Source: Brassicibacter mesophilus
GTDB taxonomy: Bacteria > Bacillota > Clostridia > Tissierellales > Proteiniboraceae
Reading direction: 5' to 3'
Assembly (NCBI RefSeq): GCF_050433385.1
Contig: NZ_JBNPXI010000041.1
Location: forward strand, 1-19,181
Length of the DNA stretch: 19,181 nt
Shown here: positions 6,444-15,300 of the stretch, piece after piece
How the letters are laid out: each line of letters starts with the position of its first letter
Position numbering within the stretch: position 1 is the stretch's first letter
The notes under the pieces: model-generated
Database searches by the model: none
What the model was told of the DNA's origin: nothing
The model's input: only the letters and a program-made list of their open reading frames with translations
Made by a program: the position numbers and the translations under genes

Positions 6444-6492
6444 AAAAAGCTTAGAACTATTGCATCCATCATTCGATAGTTCTAAGCTTTTT
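6444..6492 (-). terminator. Resolvase terminator: perfect 17-bp inverted repeat reaching into the coding end
   Basis: AAAAAGCTTAGAACTAT (6444-6460) and its exact complement (6476-6492) enclose a 15-nt loop. Read on the minus strand, the first arm encodes the resolvase residues KKLRTI, the stop codon lies in the loop, and the second arm ends in a U-run. It is a classical intrinsic terminator whose upstream arm is coding sequence. Confidence 0.8.
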
Positions 6493-7041
6493 ATCTTCAT
6501 TTAAGTATTTGTATAAAGTTGATTTTGACACACTCAAAGCTTTGCATATATCTTTAACAGAGATGCTTTTGTCAGCCATCATGGACTTGGCCATAGCAAT
6601 TTTATTTGTATCCATTACAGGTGGTCTGCCACCAACTCTTCCCCTGGCTCTTGCGGATGAAAGTCCAGCTAAGGTTCTTTCTCTAATGATATCTCTTTCA
6701 AATTCTGCTAAAGAAGCAAAAATATGAAACATTAATTTCCCTGTTGAGCTAGTTGTATCTAAATTTTCTTTAAGGCTTATAAATCCAATTTCTTTTCCAT
6801 TTAATTCATTTACAATTTCGATGAGATGCTTCAATGATCTTCCAGCTCGATCTAATTTCCATACAACAATAATATCTCCTTTTCTTGCATATTCAAGAGC
6901 TTGTTTTAGTCCAGGTCTTTCTTCTTTTGCTCCTGATACTTTATCAGTAAAAATTTTCTCGCATCCTGAACTTTTAAGAGCATCTATTTGCAGATCTAGA
7001 TTTTGTTCTCTAGTTGAAACTCTAGCATATCCTATTTTCAT
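6469..7041 (-). CDS. Serine recombinase (resolvase/invertase family)
   Basis: A 190-aa small serine recombinase that would resolve or invert DNA at short crossover sites. I chose the ATG at 7041 because TGGAGG lies about 8 nt upstream; the frame is open further but has no ribosome site there. The catalytic domain is complete: MKIGYARVSTREQNLDLQ with Ser9 as nucleophile, VWKLDRAGRS with the conserved arginines, and the SLAEFERDIIRERT signature leading into helix E. The C-terminal HTH reads GRVGGRPPVMDTNK, then KDICKALSVSKSTLYKYL. The length matches Tn3-type resolvases and plasmid invertases. No partner transposase is nearby, so it may be left from a transposon or plasmid, or act in exchange at this locus. 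Confidence 0.93.
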   Translation of the reverse strand: MKIGYARVSTREQNLDLQIDALKSSGCEKIFTDKVSGAKEERPGLKQALEYARKGDIIVVWKLDRAGRSLKHLIEIVNELNGKEIGFISLKENLDTTSSTGKLMFHIFASLAEFERDIIRERTLAGLSSARARGRVGGRPPVMDTNKIAMAKSMMADKSISVKDICKALSVSKSTLYKYLNEDKKLRTIE

Positions 7042-7183
7042 AAAAATTACCTCCAGATCATTTCGATATAATAAAATTGTCCTATAACTCAGCTGGAAAG
7101 TCAAGTTTTAAGACTATATTTTTAGGATAAGTTCTAGGATTGTTTTTCATCTTTTTTTATATGTTTCTAATGCTTTTAAAAGG

Positions 7184-7215
7184 AGTCCGAAAAACCTTCG
7201 TTTAAAGGACTTTTT
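7184..7215 (+). terminator. Hairpin with T-run, plus strand
   Basis: AGTCC (7184-7188) pairs with GGACT (7207-7211), with inner AAAC/GTTT pairs around CTTC, and TTTT follows. It has no intact gene upstream on the plus strand and is probably a relic of a lost gene. Confidence 0.4.
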
Positions 7216-7561
7216 GGTAATTTATTATATGAAGTTTAGGTAAATTATTTACCAATGTTTCTTCAAATAAAATTGCTTGCGACAACTGAAGAAAGAAGCA
7301 ATAAATATAGAAAATGAAGTTTTACTTCTAAATAATAAAAGTAAATAACTTGTGATGTCGATATATGTACAAAAATGACGAACGATTTTCAAAGGTGCAA
7401 TATGATGTCGTATTGAATATAAAATTAAGTAGTTGATTTCTTTACAAAAGGGTGATGTATATAATAGCATTTATTATCAATAATAGGAAGTTAGATATAA
7501 AAAATAGAGACAAATATTTACATAAATCAGTACAATCATCCCTGCAGTTTGTTCGATGATA

Positions 7562-7693
7562 AAATTAGTATATATACATAAAAAAGAACAAGACAAAATA
7601 GCCGCTTATTTCTATGTAGTGGATACAAAAATAATAAAACTTGAACTCCTAAACCAATGGAAAAAAGGCTTACTTCAACAAATGTTTATTTAG
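7562..7693 (+). pseudogene. C-terminal remnant of type I restriction specificity subunit (HsdS)
   Basis: In one frame the 43 codons before the TAG at 7691 include KEQDKIAAYFYVVDTKI and QWKKGLLQQMFI. This matches the conserved end of HsdS proteins ('EQ-x-KIA-x-FL-x-x-VD-x-K-I ... KKGLLQQMF'), where the second conserved coiled coil ends. No target recognition domain remains upstream; stops interrupt all frames. HsdS directs type I restriction-modification complexes to DNA, so the fragment shows that a restriction system once occupied this place. It ends 133 bp before the first gene of the helicase operon. Confidence 0.75.
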
Positions 7694-7750
7694 TAGTGTA
7701 AGTAAAACCAAACAAATAGCAGCACAAATTTTGAATAAGTTAATTATTTT

Positions 7751-7778
7751 TGGTTTGAAGTGTTCTAATTATATGCTA
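7751..7778 (+). promoter_or_regulatory. Weak candidate promoter of the defence operon
   Basis: TTGGTT (7751-7756) and TATGCT (7773-7778) are separated by 16 bp and lie 49 bp before the first ATG. Match to consensus is only partial. No other promoter-like pair is visible close to the operon start. Confidence 0.3.
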
Positions 7779-7826
7779 ATCAAAAAAAGACATAAAAAAT
7801 AAATTGTAGAGAAAGAAGAGAAGAAT

Positions 7827-9395
7827 ATGGCATCAATTGAATATGGCATAGACGGATATGGAAGAAAAGTTTATCCTGAGAAAGCTGTTCATGGGCGCAC
7901 ATATGCTTGCCCTTATTGTTTGGAAGAAATTATGGTACGGGATCGTAATGGAAATTATTATGCTCATAAACCGATTAAAAACAGGACACCTCTACAGAGA
8001 ATCTGTCCAGGATATAAAGGAGTTGTAAATTATAAAAGGATTGATGGGGCAGTTGATAAAGTATATATAACTAACGGTGGATTACCACTGCATTTATGTG
8101 TTTTTAGAGAAGGGAAATATCAATTAAATGCATACTTCCCTCCCTTAAATCAATCCAGTATGAAGAAGTTGGAAGAGTGGGGGGCAAAAGTAGTTATTAG
8201 TGAAGATGGAGCAAAAGAAGAATACTCTGCAAGTAATATAAGGTTTTACAGAGTGAAAACAATAGTTGACTGGATAAAGGTCAAATGTAAAAAAGTAAAA
8301 TATTCAATACCGGAAGTTCAACAGAAATGGGAATGGGGCATTCGAGGATTGGATTGCGAAAAGGATATATTTCATTCTTACTATGATGGAGGCTTTAGAG
8401 TAGCATTACATTCCAATATTGTGGTTGGAAAAGAGTATCTTATTGTAAAAAGGAATAATCTTGTTTCTTCGGTAAAAGGAATTTCCTTTGCAAGAAAGGG
8501 ATTCCTTAGTATTAAAGATTGGTATGATAACCGTGAGTATGCCATACATGCAATGACTGTTAACAGCGTAACAGATGAAGCAATTGCATATATTCAAAAT
8601 AAAGGATATCAATTAATTGAAAATAGTGATGAGATAATACCTATGTGGCCGCCAGCTATTATTGAGGGCAAAGAGCTAATATATCCGCGACACTCGAATA
8701 ATGCATTTTTATTTCATGGTAAACGATCTGGTCAACGTATATTTAATGTTAGCGAATACGGCATAACAAATATTGATGAAAATAACAATATATTCGAAAT
8801 AAGAACAAACAATAAAACTTTATTGCTGTCAGATTACAAATTTAACAGTTTGTCAAACGAGATAAGGTTCATGCTAACTCAGACCAGAAATAATTTTGAT
8901 AATAAAAAGGTATATAAACCCGATATAATGTGTAAAACGGACGAGAACCCATTAAAGCTACTAGCAGTTGATGAGGCTGAAATATTTAAAGCAAAAAAGA
9001 TTTTCTTCGAAACAGATATCAAGCTAAACATTTGTATCTTGAATAAAAATTATGTTGAAATGTCTTCAAAAAGAATAGTACAGAATCTACAACGAAATAG
9101 AGTATTAGTTATAGATATCGGAGGTTTCGGGAAAATCTGGTTAGAATCTAAAACGATTAAGAAGAGAGAAAATAAGGATAGTAAAATACATATTAATACA
9201 ATAGTTGAACATTTATATTGTTGTAATTCAATAACTGTTCCGATTCCTAATGAAATTTTACAAGTTTTTGAGTATGCACGACAGAATTCGCGAGAATTGT
9301 ATAGGATTATGTTGCCGTGGATACAAAAGCAAGAAATACCATTAGCAGCTGCAAAATACTTGTATTCTATAAAGGAGGTACTGAAAAATGGGTAG
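7827..9395 (+). CDS. Protein with CoiA-like N-terminal zinc motif; first gene of the defence operon (DruB position)
   Basis: A 522-aa soluble protein. Residues 10-63 resemble the N-terminal zinc-ribbon-like region of CoiA-family proteins: 'A-x-x-G-x-x-Y-x-C-P-x-C', with Cys28 and Cys31, then YYAHKP with His47 and IC with Cys60, in the order C-x2-C...H...C. In CoiA proteins this precedes a PD-(D/E)XK-type nuclease. Here the following ~450 residues are long, strand-rich and without a nuclease motif that I can identify (examples: WGAKVVISEDGAKEE; GKIWLESKTIKKRE). The ATG at 7827 has a modest AGAAGAGAAG upstream. The last 8 nt overlap the next gene, whose ribosome site (AAAGGAGG, 9371-9378) lies inside this one. 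In a Druantia-like operon it takes the DruB place; a role in recognising nucleic acid via the zinc motif is inference. Confidence 0.8.
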   Translation: MASIEYGIDGYGRKVYPEKAVHGRTYACPYCLEEIMVRDRNGNYYAHKPIKNRTPLQRICPGYKGVVNYKRIDGAVDKVYITNGGLPLHLCVFREGKYQLNAYFPPLNQSSMKKLEEWGAKVVISEDGAKEEYSASNIRFYRVKTIVDWIKVKCKKVKYSIPEVQQKWEWGIRGLDCEKDIFHSYYDGGFRVALHSNIVVGKEYLIVKRNNLVSSVKGISFARKGFLSIKDWYDNREYAIHAMTVNSVTDEAIAYIQNKGYQLIENSDEIIPMWPPAIIEGKELIYPRHSNNAFLFHGKRSGQRIFNVSEYGITNIDENNNIFEIRTNNKTLLLSDYKFNSLSNEIRFMLTQTRNNFDNKKVYKPDIMCKTDENPLKLLAVDEAEIFKAKKIFFETDIKLNICILNKNYVEMSSKRIVQNLQRNRVLVIDIGGFGKIWLESKTIKKRENKDSKIHINTIVEHLYCCNSITVPIPNEILQVFEYARQNSRELYRIMLPWIQKQEIPLAAAKYLYSIKEVLKNG

Positions 9396-11328
9396 GATAG
9401 ATTTGAAAATACTTAATGATTTGACAGATGAAGATATTGAAATCTTATGTAGAAATACAGATTTAAATGAGATGCTGGAGCCAATAAAACGTAATGAAAA
9501 ACATTATTTTCAATATAGGCCCAAGCTAGGGAGAATGGATAAGAAGTCAGTTTTAGTACAGAAAAATTTACCTGAAATTGCTTTAAAACTTTATAAAAAA
9601 GGTGATATAAATTATCAAAAGTTTTTTGCGATGACGGCAAGGAGAATGAAAAGGGTCTTTGAGTCAATCATACATGAATGTATGGGGAAAGAAATTCAGA
9701 TGGAAGATGTAAAGAATTTTTCAATTGACAATTATAAGAAGTTATTTATTCATATAATTAAATCTCCAAATTCGTCATTAGATTTAGAGTTGTTTTTCTT
9801 GCAATTAAAAATGTCTGGTGTAGATATTACCCTTGATATGAAAGATAATATAAGGAAAGAGTGGAATTTGATACAAAAAATTGAAAGTATACGAAAAGAG
9901 ATACTAGATATTCAGGAAGAAGAAATGAAGAAAAAAGAAGACGAGTGGCAGAAGAAAATGGCAACTCAAAAGGATAAGCTAAAAAGTAAGATAATGGAAC
10001 TTGAGTTAGAAGTCGAATACCTAAATGCTGATATTAACTCAAAAGAAAAGACAATTGTATTGTTAAAGAAAGAGAATGAAAATGTACATGATGAGTTGAT
10101 ACAACAGAAAAGTATTGTCACAAGTAAAGAGGATGAAATAAAAGATTTAAGAAGGGAATTAGAAAAAACACAATTAAACTTGGATGATATCACAATAAAA
10201 CTTCAGGCGAAAACTAGAGATATATACGTCCAAGTACAGAATGCTTGGCAAGAAGAAAATGAAGAAAAGGTAAAAGAAAATATAGAATTAGAAAGTATAG
10301 TTGCAGGGCAGAAGGAGTTGTTGAAAGAGTTAGAGACAAAAAAAGAACAGCTTAAAAGCAAAGTTGGAGAGTGGGAAGGGTATATTAAAGATTATTTTGC
10401 TAAGATAGACCAAAAAGTCATTGAGCATAAAATAGAATCACTTCTCTATCAAAGAGGGTACGAGAGCAGTATTCAAATTGCTGCTGCAAGTGAAAGTACA
10501 CCGAAATCTGGTGCCCTTTATATACAGAAAGGTTGCAAAGTTAAAGAACTTGAAGAATCTACCGATTATGAGGATTACATAGATGTTGTAGAAATTAATC
10601 TTTCTAATGCAGGAGATAAAATGCCGGCTGGAACAATGTATGGTTCATTTAATGCGGCTATTGGAGCAGGATTGTGCCCGTTGATCTGTGGATTTGGTGC
10701 CAGACAGCTTGCACTTTCACTTACGGCAGCGCGCTATGGAGAAAAGTCTGAAATTATAAGCATTCCGGTTGGATTTAATAGTATAAATGAGTTAGCAGGT
10801 GCGATTTCTGATGCACAAACTGATTCAGTTATAGTGGAAGACGCTTTTGGAACAATGAATGAGAATATTCTATTACCTATTTTAAGGAATGATAATGGGA
10901 AAATAGTAGTTTTTACAGCAGAGAGCAAAGAAGACTTAAGATACTTACAAAAGCATTTTTATAATTATATTCAACTTATTGTTTCAACTAAGAGAGTGAA
11001 TGTTAAAAAACATAGCTTAGTGTATTCTGATGCTGACAAACTATTTAAAGAACGTATATATACATGGAAAGAACCGGGGCATAAAATGTCAAGGAAGATA
11101 TTAGAGCATATCGGAATGAGCAATTCATATGTAGTGACAAGAGGGAATGTATTGTGTGAACTTCTAGAAGAGGAAAAGAATAATTCTGAAGATGATGCAT
11201 TATACAAATTAATTGAGACAGAGTTGAAATGGATTATTGATGAAGAGCAGTATGAGAAACTAGTAGACCTAATCCAAGGTAATGAGGATAGGTATTCTCA
11301 GAAACTGATTGAATGTGTGGTAAGGTAA
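9388..11328 (+). CDS. Coiled-coil protein with degenerate NTPase-like C-terminal domain (DruC position)
   Basis: A 646-aa protein translated from an ATG 9 nt after AAAGGAGG, overlapping the previous gene. The N-terminal ~165 residues are helical. Residues ~165-345 are a long, highly charged coiled coil (KKKEDEWQKKMATQKDKLK and similar heptads). Residues ~395-570 look like a P-loop NTPase core: strand-loop-helix CPLICGFGARQLALSLTAAR (G435), a Walker-B-like SVIVEDAFG (Glu484-Asp485) and a sensor-like KIVVFTAES. The P-loop lacks the GK[T/S] triplet, so ATP hydrolysis is doubtful. The C-terminal ~80 residues are helical and acidic. This layout suggests a structural or regulatory partner that oligomerises by its coiled coil and helps the downstream helicase. 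The NTPase-like reading is mine and needs structure prediction. Confidence 0.8.
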   Translation: MGRIDLKILNDLTDEDIEILCRNTDLNEMLEPIKRNEKHYFQYRPKLGRMDKKSVLVQKNLPEIALKLYKKGDINYQKFFAMTARRMKRVFESIIHECMGKEIQMEDVKNFSIDNYKKLFIHIIKSPNSSLDLELFFLQLKMSGVDITLDMKDNIRKEWNLIQKIESIRKEILDIQEEEMKKKEDEWQKKMATQKDKLKSKIMELELEVEYLNADINSKEKTIVLLKKENENVHDELIQQKSIVTSKEDEIKDLRRELEKTQLNLDDITIKLQAKTRDIYVQVQNAWQEENEEKVKENIELESIVAGQKELLKELETKKEQLKSKVGEWEGYIKDYFAKIDQKVIEHKIESLLYQRGYESSIQIAAASESTPKSGALYIQKGCKVKELEESTDYEDYIDVVEINLSNAGDKMPAGTMYGSFNAAIGAGLCPLICGFGARQLALSLTAARYGEKSEIISIPVGFNSINELAGAISDAQTDSVIVEDAFGTMNENILLPILRNDNGKIVVFTAESKEDLRYLQKHFYNYIQLIVSTKRVNVKKHSLVYSDADKLFKERIYTWKEPGHKMSRKILEHIGMSNSYVVTRGNVLCELLEEEKNNSEDDALYKLIETELKWIIDEEQYEKLVDLIQGNEDRYSQKLIECVVR

Positions 11329-11329
11329 A

Positions 11330-12373
11330 ATGAAGGATAAATTAATTAAAACACTAGCTAGAGACTTAAAGATAAATCAATTTACGGATGAATCTGAGTG
11401 TGAATATAATCAACGCTTAATTTATTCAGCTGGGGCGGCTTGGGCTAAGACTTTGGTATATGGGCGTTCATATGCTGATAGTAAATTAAGTGATAGTTTT
11501 ATTAACACAGATATTATGTACATTGAAACTCATCTGTCTAAAGTGCTAGAAGCATATTTACTGTGTTTCGATATCAATCACGATTGGATAGATAGTACTT
11601 CGACTTCTGGCTATGAAGGACGTGCACGAGCTTTGGCAAGTCAGATTATCAAGGAGGTTGTGTATACTTACAATTTGGTACAAATTTTATCTAGAAGAAT
11701 TACCACCGTACAGACCTCATTCTATAAATATACTGATAATTTATACTTAATTAGAGGAAATGTCTTAAATGAAAATAATGTATATTCTGTTGGAGTAGCT
11801 CAGTGGAAGAAAGATGACAATCTAGAAGATTACATGACTGATAGAAAAATCATCAATGTTGCTGGTAAAGATTATTGTAAGATAATGGATAAGGAATTTG
11901 ATTGGAAAGAATCTGACCTTAATGGCAATTATCTGATTTTCAAACTAGGCTCTAAAGATGCTTACTCAAAGTGTTGGAAACCGATTGGGCTTAATGAGAT
12001 CCCACAAGGTATTAGTATTATAAGATTAGCTAATGAATACAATGGAGGATATATTTTAGTAAAGAACAACAAAGGTAAATTGCATATAGCAGAGTTAGAC
12101 CCTTGGTATATTGAGCAAAAAGAGATTTATAGAATACTTTACGCTTTAAATTATGAAAATGGAACTCCCGCTGAATTTAAGGTGAGAAAGAAAGAGGATT
12201 ATTATATATTAAGGTGTAGGGGAGGGTTTCCTACCTATGAAGATAGAATAATAACATGTTGTTCGTGGCCATACATGACATTTAATAATAAATACTTAAG
12301 AATTATTCCTAATTTTTTGTGGGAGGTTGTAGAAAAACAGATTAATAAGTTAGGAATAAAACTGGTTGGCTAG
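11330..12373 (+). CDS. Protein of unknown function, third gene of the defence operon (DruD position)
   Basis: A 347-aa protein starting one base after the stop of the previous gene, with only a weak AAGG nearby, so it is likely translated by coupling. The first ~125 residues are helical and rich in Ala, Tyr and Arg (YSAGAAWAKTLVYGRSYADS; YEGRARALASQIIKEVV). The rest alternates strands and turns with many aromatic residues (VYSVGVAQWKKDD, SKCWKPIGLNEIPQGISIIR, KEDYYILRCRGGFPTYEDR). There is no signal peptide, membrane segment or catalytic motif I can name; scattered cysteines do not form a pair pattern. Conservation of such a gene between the coiled-coil gene and the giant helicase would support its identity as DruD-like. 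Its job is unknown. Confidence 0.75.
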   Translation: MKDKLIKTLARDLKINQFTDESECEYNQRLIYSAGAAWAKTLVYGRSYADSKLSDSFINTDIMYIETHLSKVLEAYLLCFDINHDWIDSTSTSGYEGRARALASQIIKEVVYTYNLVQILSRRITTVQTSFYKYTDNLYLIRGNVLNENNVYSVGVAQWKKDDNLEDYMTDRKIINVAGKDYCKIMDKEFDWKESDLNGNYLIFKLGSKDAYSKCWKPIGLNEIPQGISIIRLANEYNGGYILVKNNKGKLHIAELDPWYIEQKEIYRILYALNYENGTPAEFKVRKKEDYYILRCRGGFPTYEDRIITCCSWPYMTFNNKYLRIIPNFLWEVVEKQINKLGIKLVG

Positions 12374-12394
12374 CAAATAAGGGGAGGAGTACCT

Positions 12395-15300
12395 ATGAGA
12401 GAAATAGGCATAAGAAAAACACATGATAGTTTAAAAAAGAAATTGATAGATTATATAAAAGCACAGTATTTAGCAGAAAATGATTTGCTGATGGATGCTG
12501 CTGATGAACTGCTATTAGAAAAAGAAGTTCTTTATCAGGAACCGTATATAGAAGTTACAAAAAATTATAAAATGCTAAGTAATGGTTTTGTAAATGCTAA
12601 GCTAGATGTAGAAAGAAAAGATATATTAAAAAGTTTGATTGATTCTGGATTAGGAGTTTTCAAAACTCCATTTCAGCACCAGGTTAATGCCATTGAAAAT
12701 TATTATGAGGGTAAAAACATAATGGTTACAACAGGTACTGGTTCTGGTAAAACGGAATGTTTTTTATGGCCAATTCTTACGGATTTGATATATGAATCAT
12801 ATCATAATGAAAAGTCATGGAAACAGGAAGGAATCAGAGCGTTGGTTCTTTATCCTATGAATGCACTGGTTTCCGATCAGTTAGGAAGAATGAGAAATAT
12901 TATCGGTCGGAAAGATGATGTATTTCACAAAATACTATGTGGAAAAGGAAAAAGAAGAAGAGTAAGATTTGGTATGTATACAGGTAGAACACCATATGCA
13001 GGACAGGATGATGAAAAGAAAAACAAGAACTTAGCGAGCTTAATTCGTAAAAACTACATAGAGTCAAATGCACATGATGAACTTAAAGAGATAGGACGTA
13101 TACCTTCAAAAAACTTAGAAAAATTCTATAAAAACCTATCAAAAGGATTACAAATAACAGATTCTGAAGATGCGGAATTATATACTCGTGGTGAGATGCA
13201 GAAGATATGTCCAGATATATTAATTACGAACTATAGCATGTTGGAGTACATGCTAATGAGACCCATAGAGGATAATTTCTGGAATAAAACAATACAGTGG
13301 ATTAATGCGGCAGAAGATAACAAACTGTTATTAATAATTGACGAAGCGCATATGTATAGAGGGGCAGCTGGGGGAGAAGTATCACTCCTTATTCGTCGAT
13401 TAATGGATAAACTAGGTATAAATAGTTCTAAAGTGAAGTGTATTTTAACAAGTGCCAGTGTACCTGCTGATAAGAATAGTGAGTTACAAAAATTTGCATG
13501 CGGTTTGACTGGAAAGGATCCTGACCATGATTCTTTCAAGATAATTAGAGAAGAAACAGAGAAAATTGATAACTATAAATTGGGCACTATGGAGCAAGCT
13601 AGTTTTTATGCAAGTTTGTCATTGAGTAGTTTACAAGGAGAATTTGAACAACAATTAAGTGAGTATAATAAATTAGTAGAGATGTATAAGTGGTCAAAAG
13701 TGCCTATAGAAGCAGATAAAGTAGGACATTGGTTATTTGAAAAATTAGCGAAAGATAGCTTAATGCGTCAGTTAATACATGTATGTAGTGAAAAAGGAAA
13801 AGCATTTTCAGCAATAGCGAAGGAAATATTTGAAGAAGATGTACCTGTCTCTACTTCAGAACAGGCATTAGAAATTCTTATGCAATTGGGGACAATGGCA
13901 AAAACTAAAGCTGGAAAGGTCTTGCTTGGTTCAAAAGTGCATATGTTATTTAAGGGGCTACAGGGACTTTTTACTTGTGTAAATCCTAATTGTACCCATA
14001 GTCACGAAGGAATGGGTATTAAGCTTGGATATATTACAGATAAGAATATTGAAACTTGTCCACATTGTGGAGGAAGAATGTTTGAACTAATGATGGATAG
14101 AAAATGTGGAACATTATATGTTCGAGTATTTATAGATGATGAAATGTGTAATGTAGAGCCATTTGATTTCTTATGGCCAAGGCATAATCAAATTATTAAA
14201 GCAACACACGAAATGCATTTGTGGATTATGCCGGAAAATAGAACTGATCTTTTTAAGCTTAATAAGAAGAGCGGTAAAACTAAAGAAAAATCTGTAGTTG
14301 GCTATTTAGATTCAAAGACTGGGTTGCTTTTTAGAGAAGAATCTCATGCAGGAGAAGAGGGGTATTTAAAGGTTCTAATTTCAGATGATTTTAGTAAAGA
14401 GAATGAAGCATATTCATTTGCAACTTGCCCGAATTGTGGTAAAGACTACAATAGGATTACCCCCTTTGTTACTAGGGGGAATGAACCTTTTGCCAATATT
14501 GTTAAAGCACAGTTTGAGTCTCAGGTAAGTAAGGATATGAACCTGAATAATGAGGGCAAAAAAGTTTTGCTTTTCTCAGATAGTAGGCAAAGAGCGGCAA
14601 CGTTAGCAAGAGATATGACAATTTCATCAGATGGTGATGCAGGTAGACAAGCTATCTTTATAGCTCAAAAATTATTAGAAAATAGTCGAGGCAGTGATAA
14701 TACGCTTGATTTGTTATATTATGCATTTTTGAAAGTTGTATACGATAATAAGTTGAATTTTTTCTATGGGGAAGAAAAGGATATATTTAAGAACCATTTA
14801 AAGAAATATGAGGAGTTCTATGCTTCTAGTTCGCGTGTTAAGTTTAAATATATGCGTGAAGATATAGGTAGTCCACCACAAATGTTTTACCAGCTACTGC
14901 TAAAAAATATAAGTGATAGTTACCGTTCGTTTAATAATCTTGGACTTGGACAAGTAGTGTTGGCTGAGTCAGGTGATGCAGGAGAAAGATTGGAATTTCA
15001 AATATTAGAAAAAGTTGAAATTCTTACGGGGATAAGTGAAGAAGATATAAGAGCAATTTATAATACTTGGATTCAATATTTGTTGGTCAGAAAAATTGCT
15101 ATTTTTCCTGAGATAGGTGATGATGTCAGAAATAGTATTTTGGCATATGATCGTAGAGGATTTGGAGTTGATGAAGTAGCCAAATTTCCACAGTTTATGA
15201 ATGAAATACTAAGATATCATGGCGTAACTGATGATAAAGTACAAATTCTTCTTGATAAATTTGATTTTATGACAGAGAGATTACAGTCATCTGAAAGAAA

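Larger units (their letters stand above)
7042..7826. other. Decayed intergenic region between resolvase and defence operon
   Basis: This ~785-bp stretch has no intact gene. It contains a hairpin with T-run (7184-7215), an HsdS C-terminal remnant (7562-7693), a second open stretch overlapping and following it (ending near 7803, with TKQIAAQILNKL), and a weak promoter before the operon. The part 7216-7520 has stops in all frames and nothing recognisable. A minus-strand frame at 7470-7249 has no ribosome site and an unlikely composition. Confidence 0.55.

Noticed and set aside
7042..7250. Resolvase res site upstream of the recombinase gene
   Set aside because: Imperfect dyads such as GTCCTATAACT and AGTTCTAGGA are present, but I cannot align three subsites with proper spacing.
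7249..7470. 73-aa minus-strand reading frame upstream of the operon
   Set aside because: No ribosome binding site, low-complexity hydrophobic composition and no supporting context; it lies in decayed DNA.
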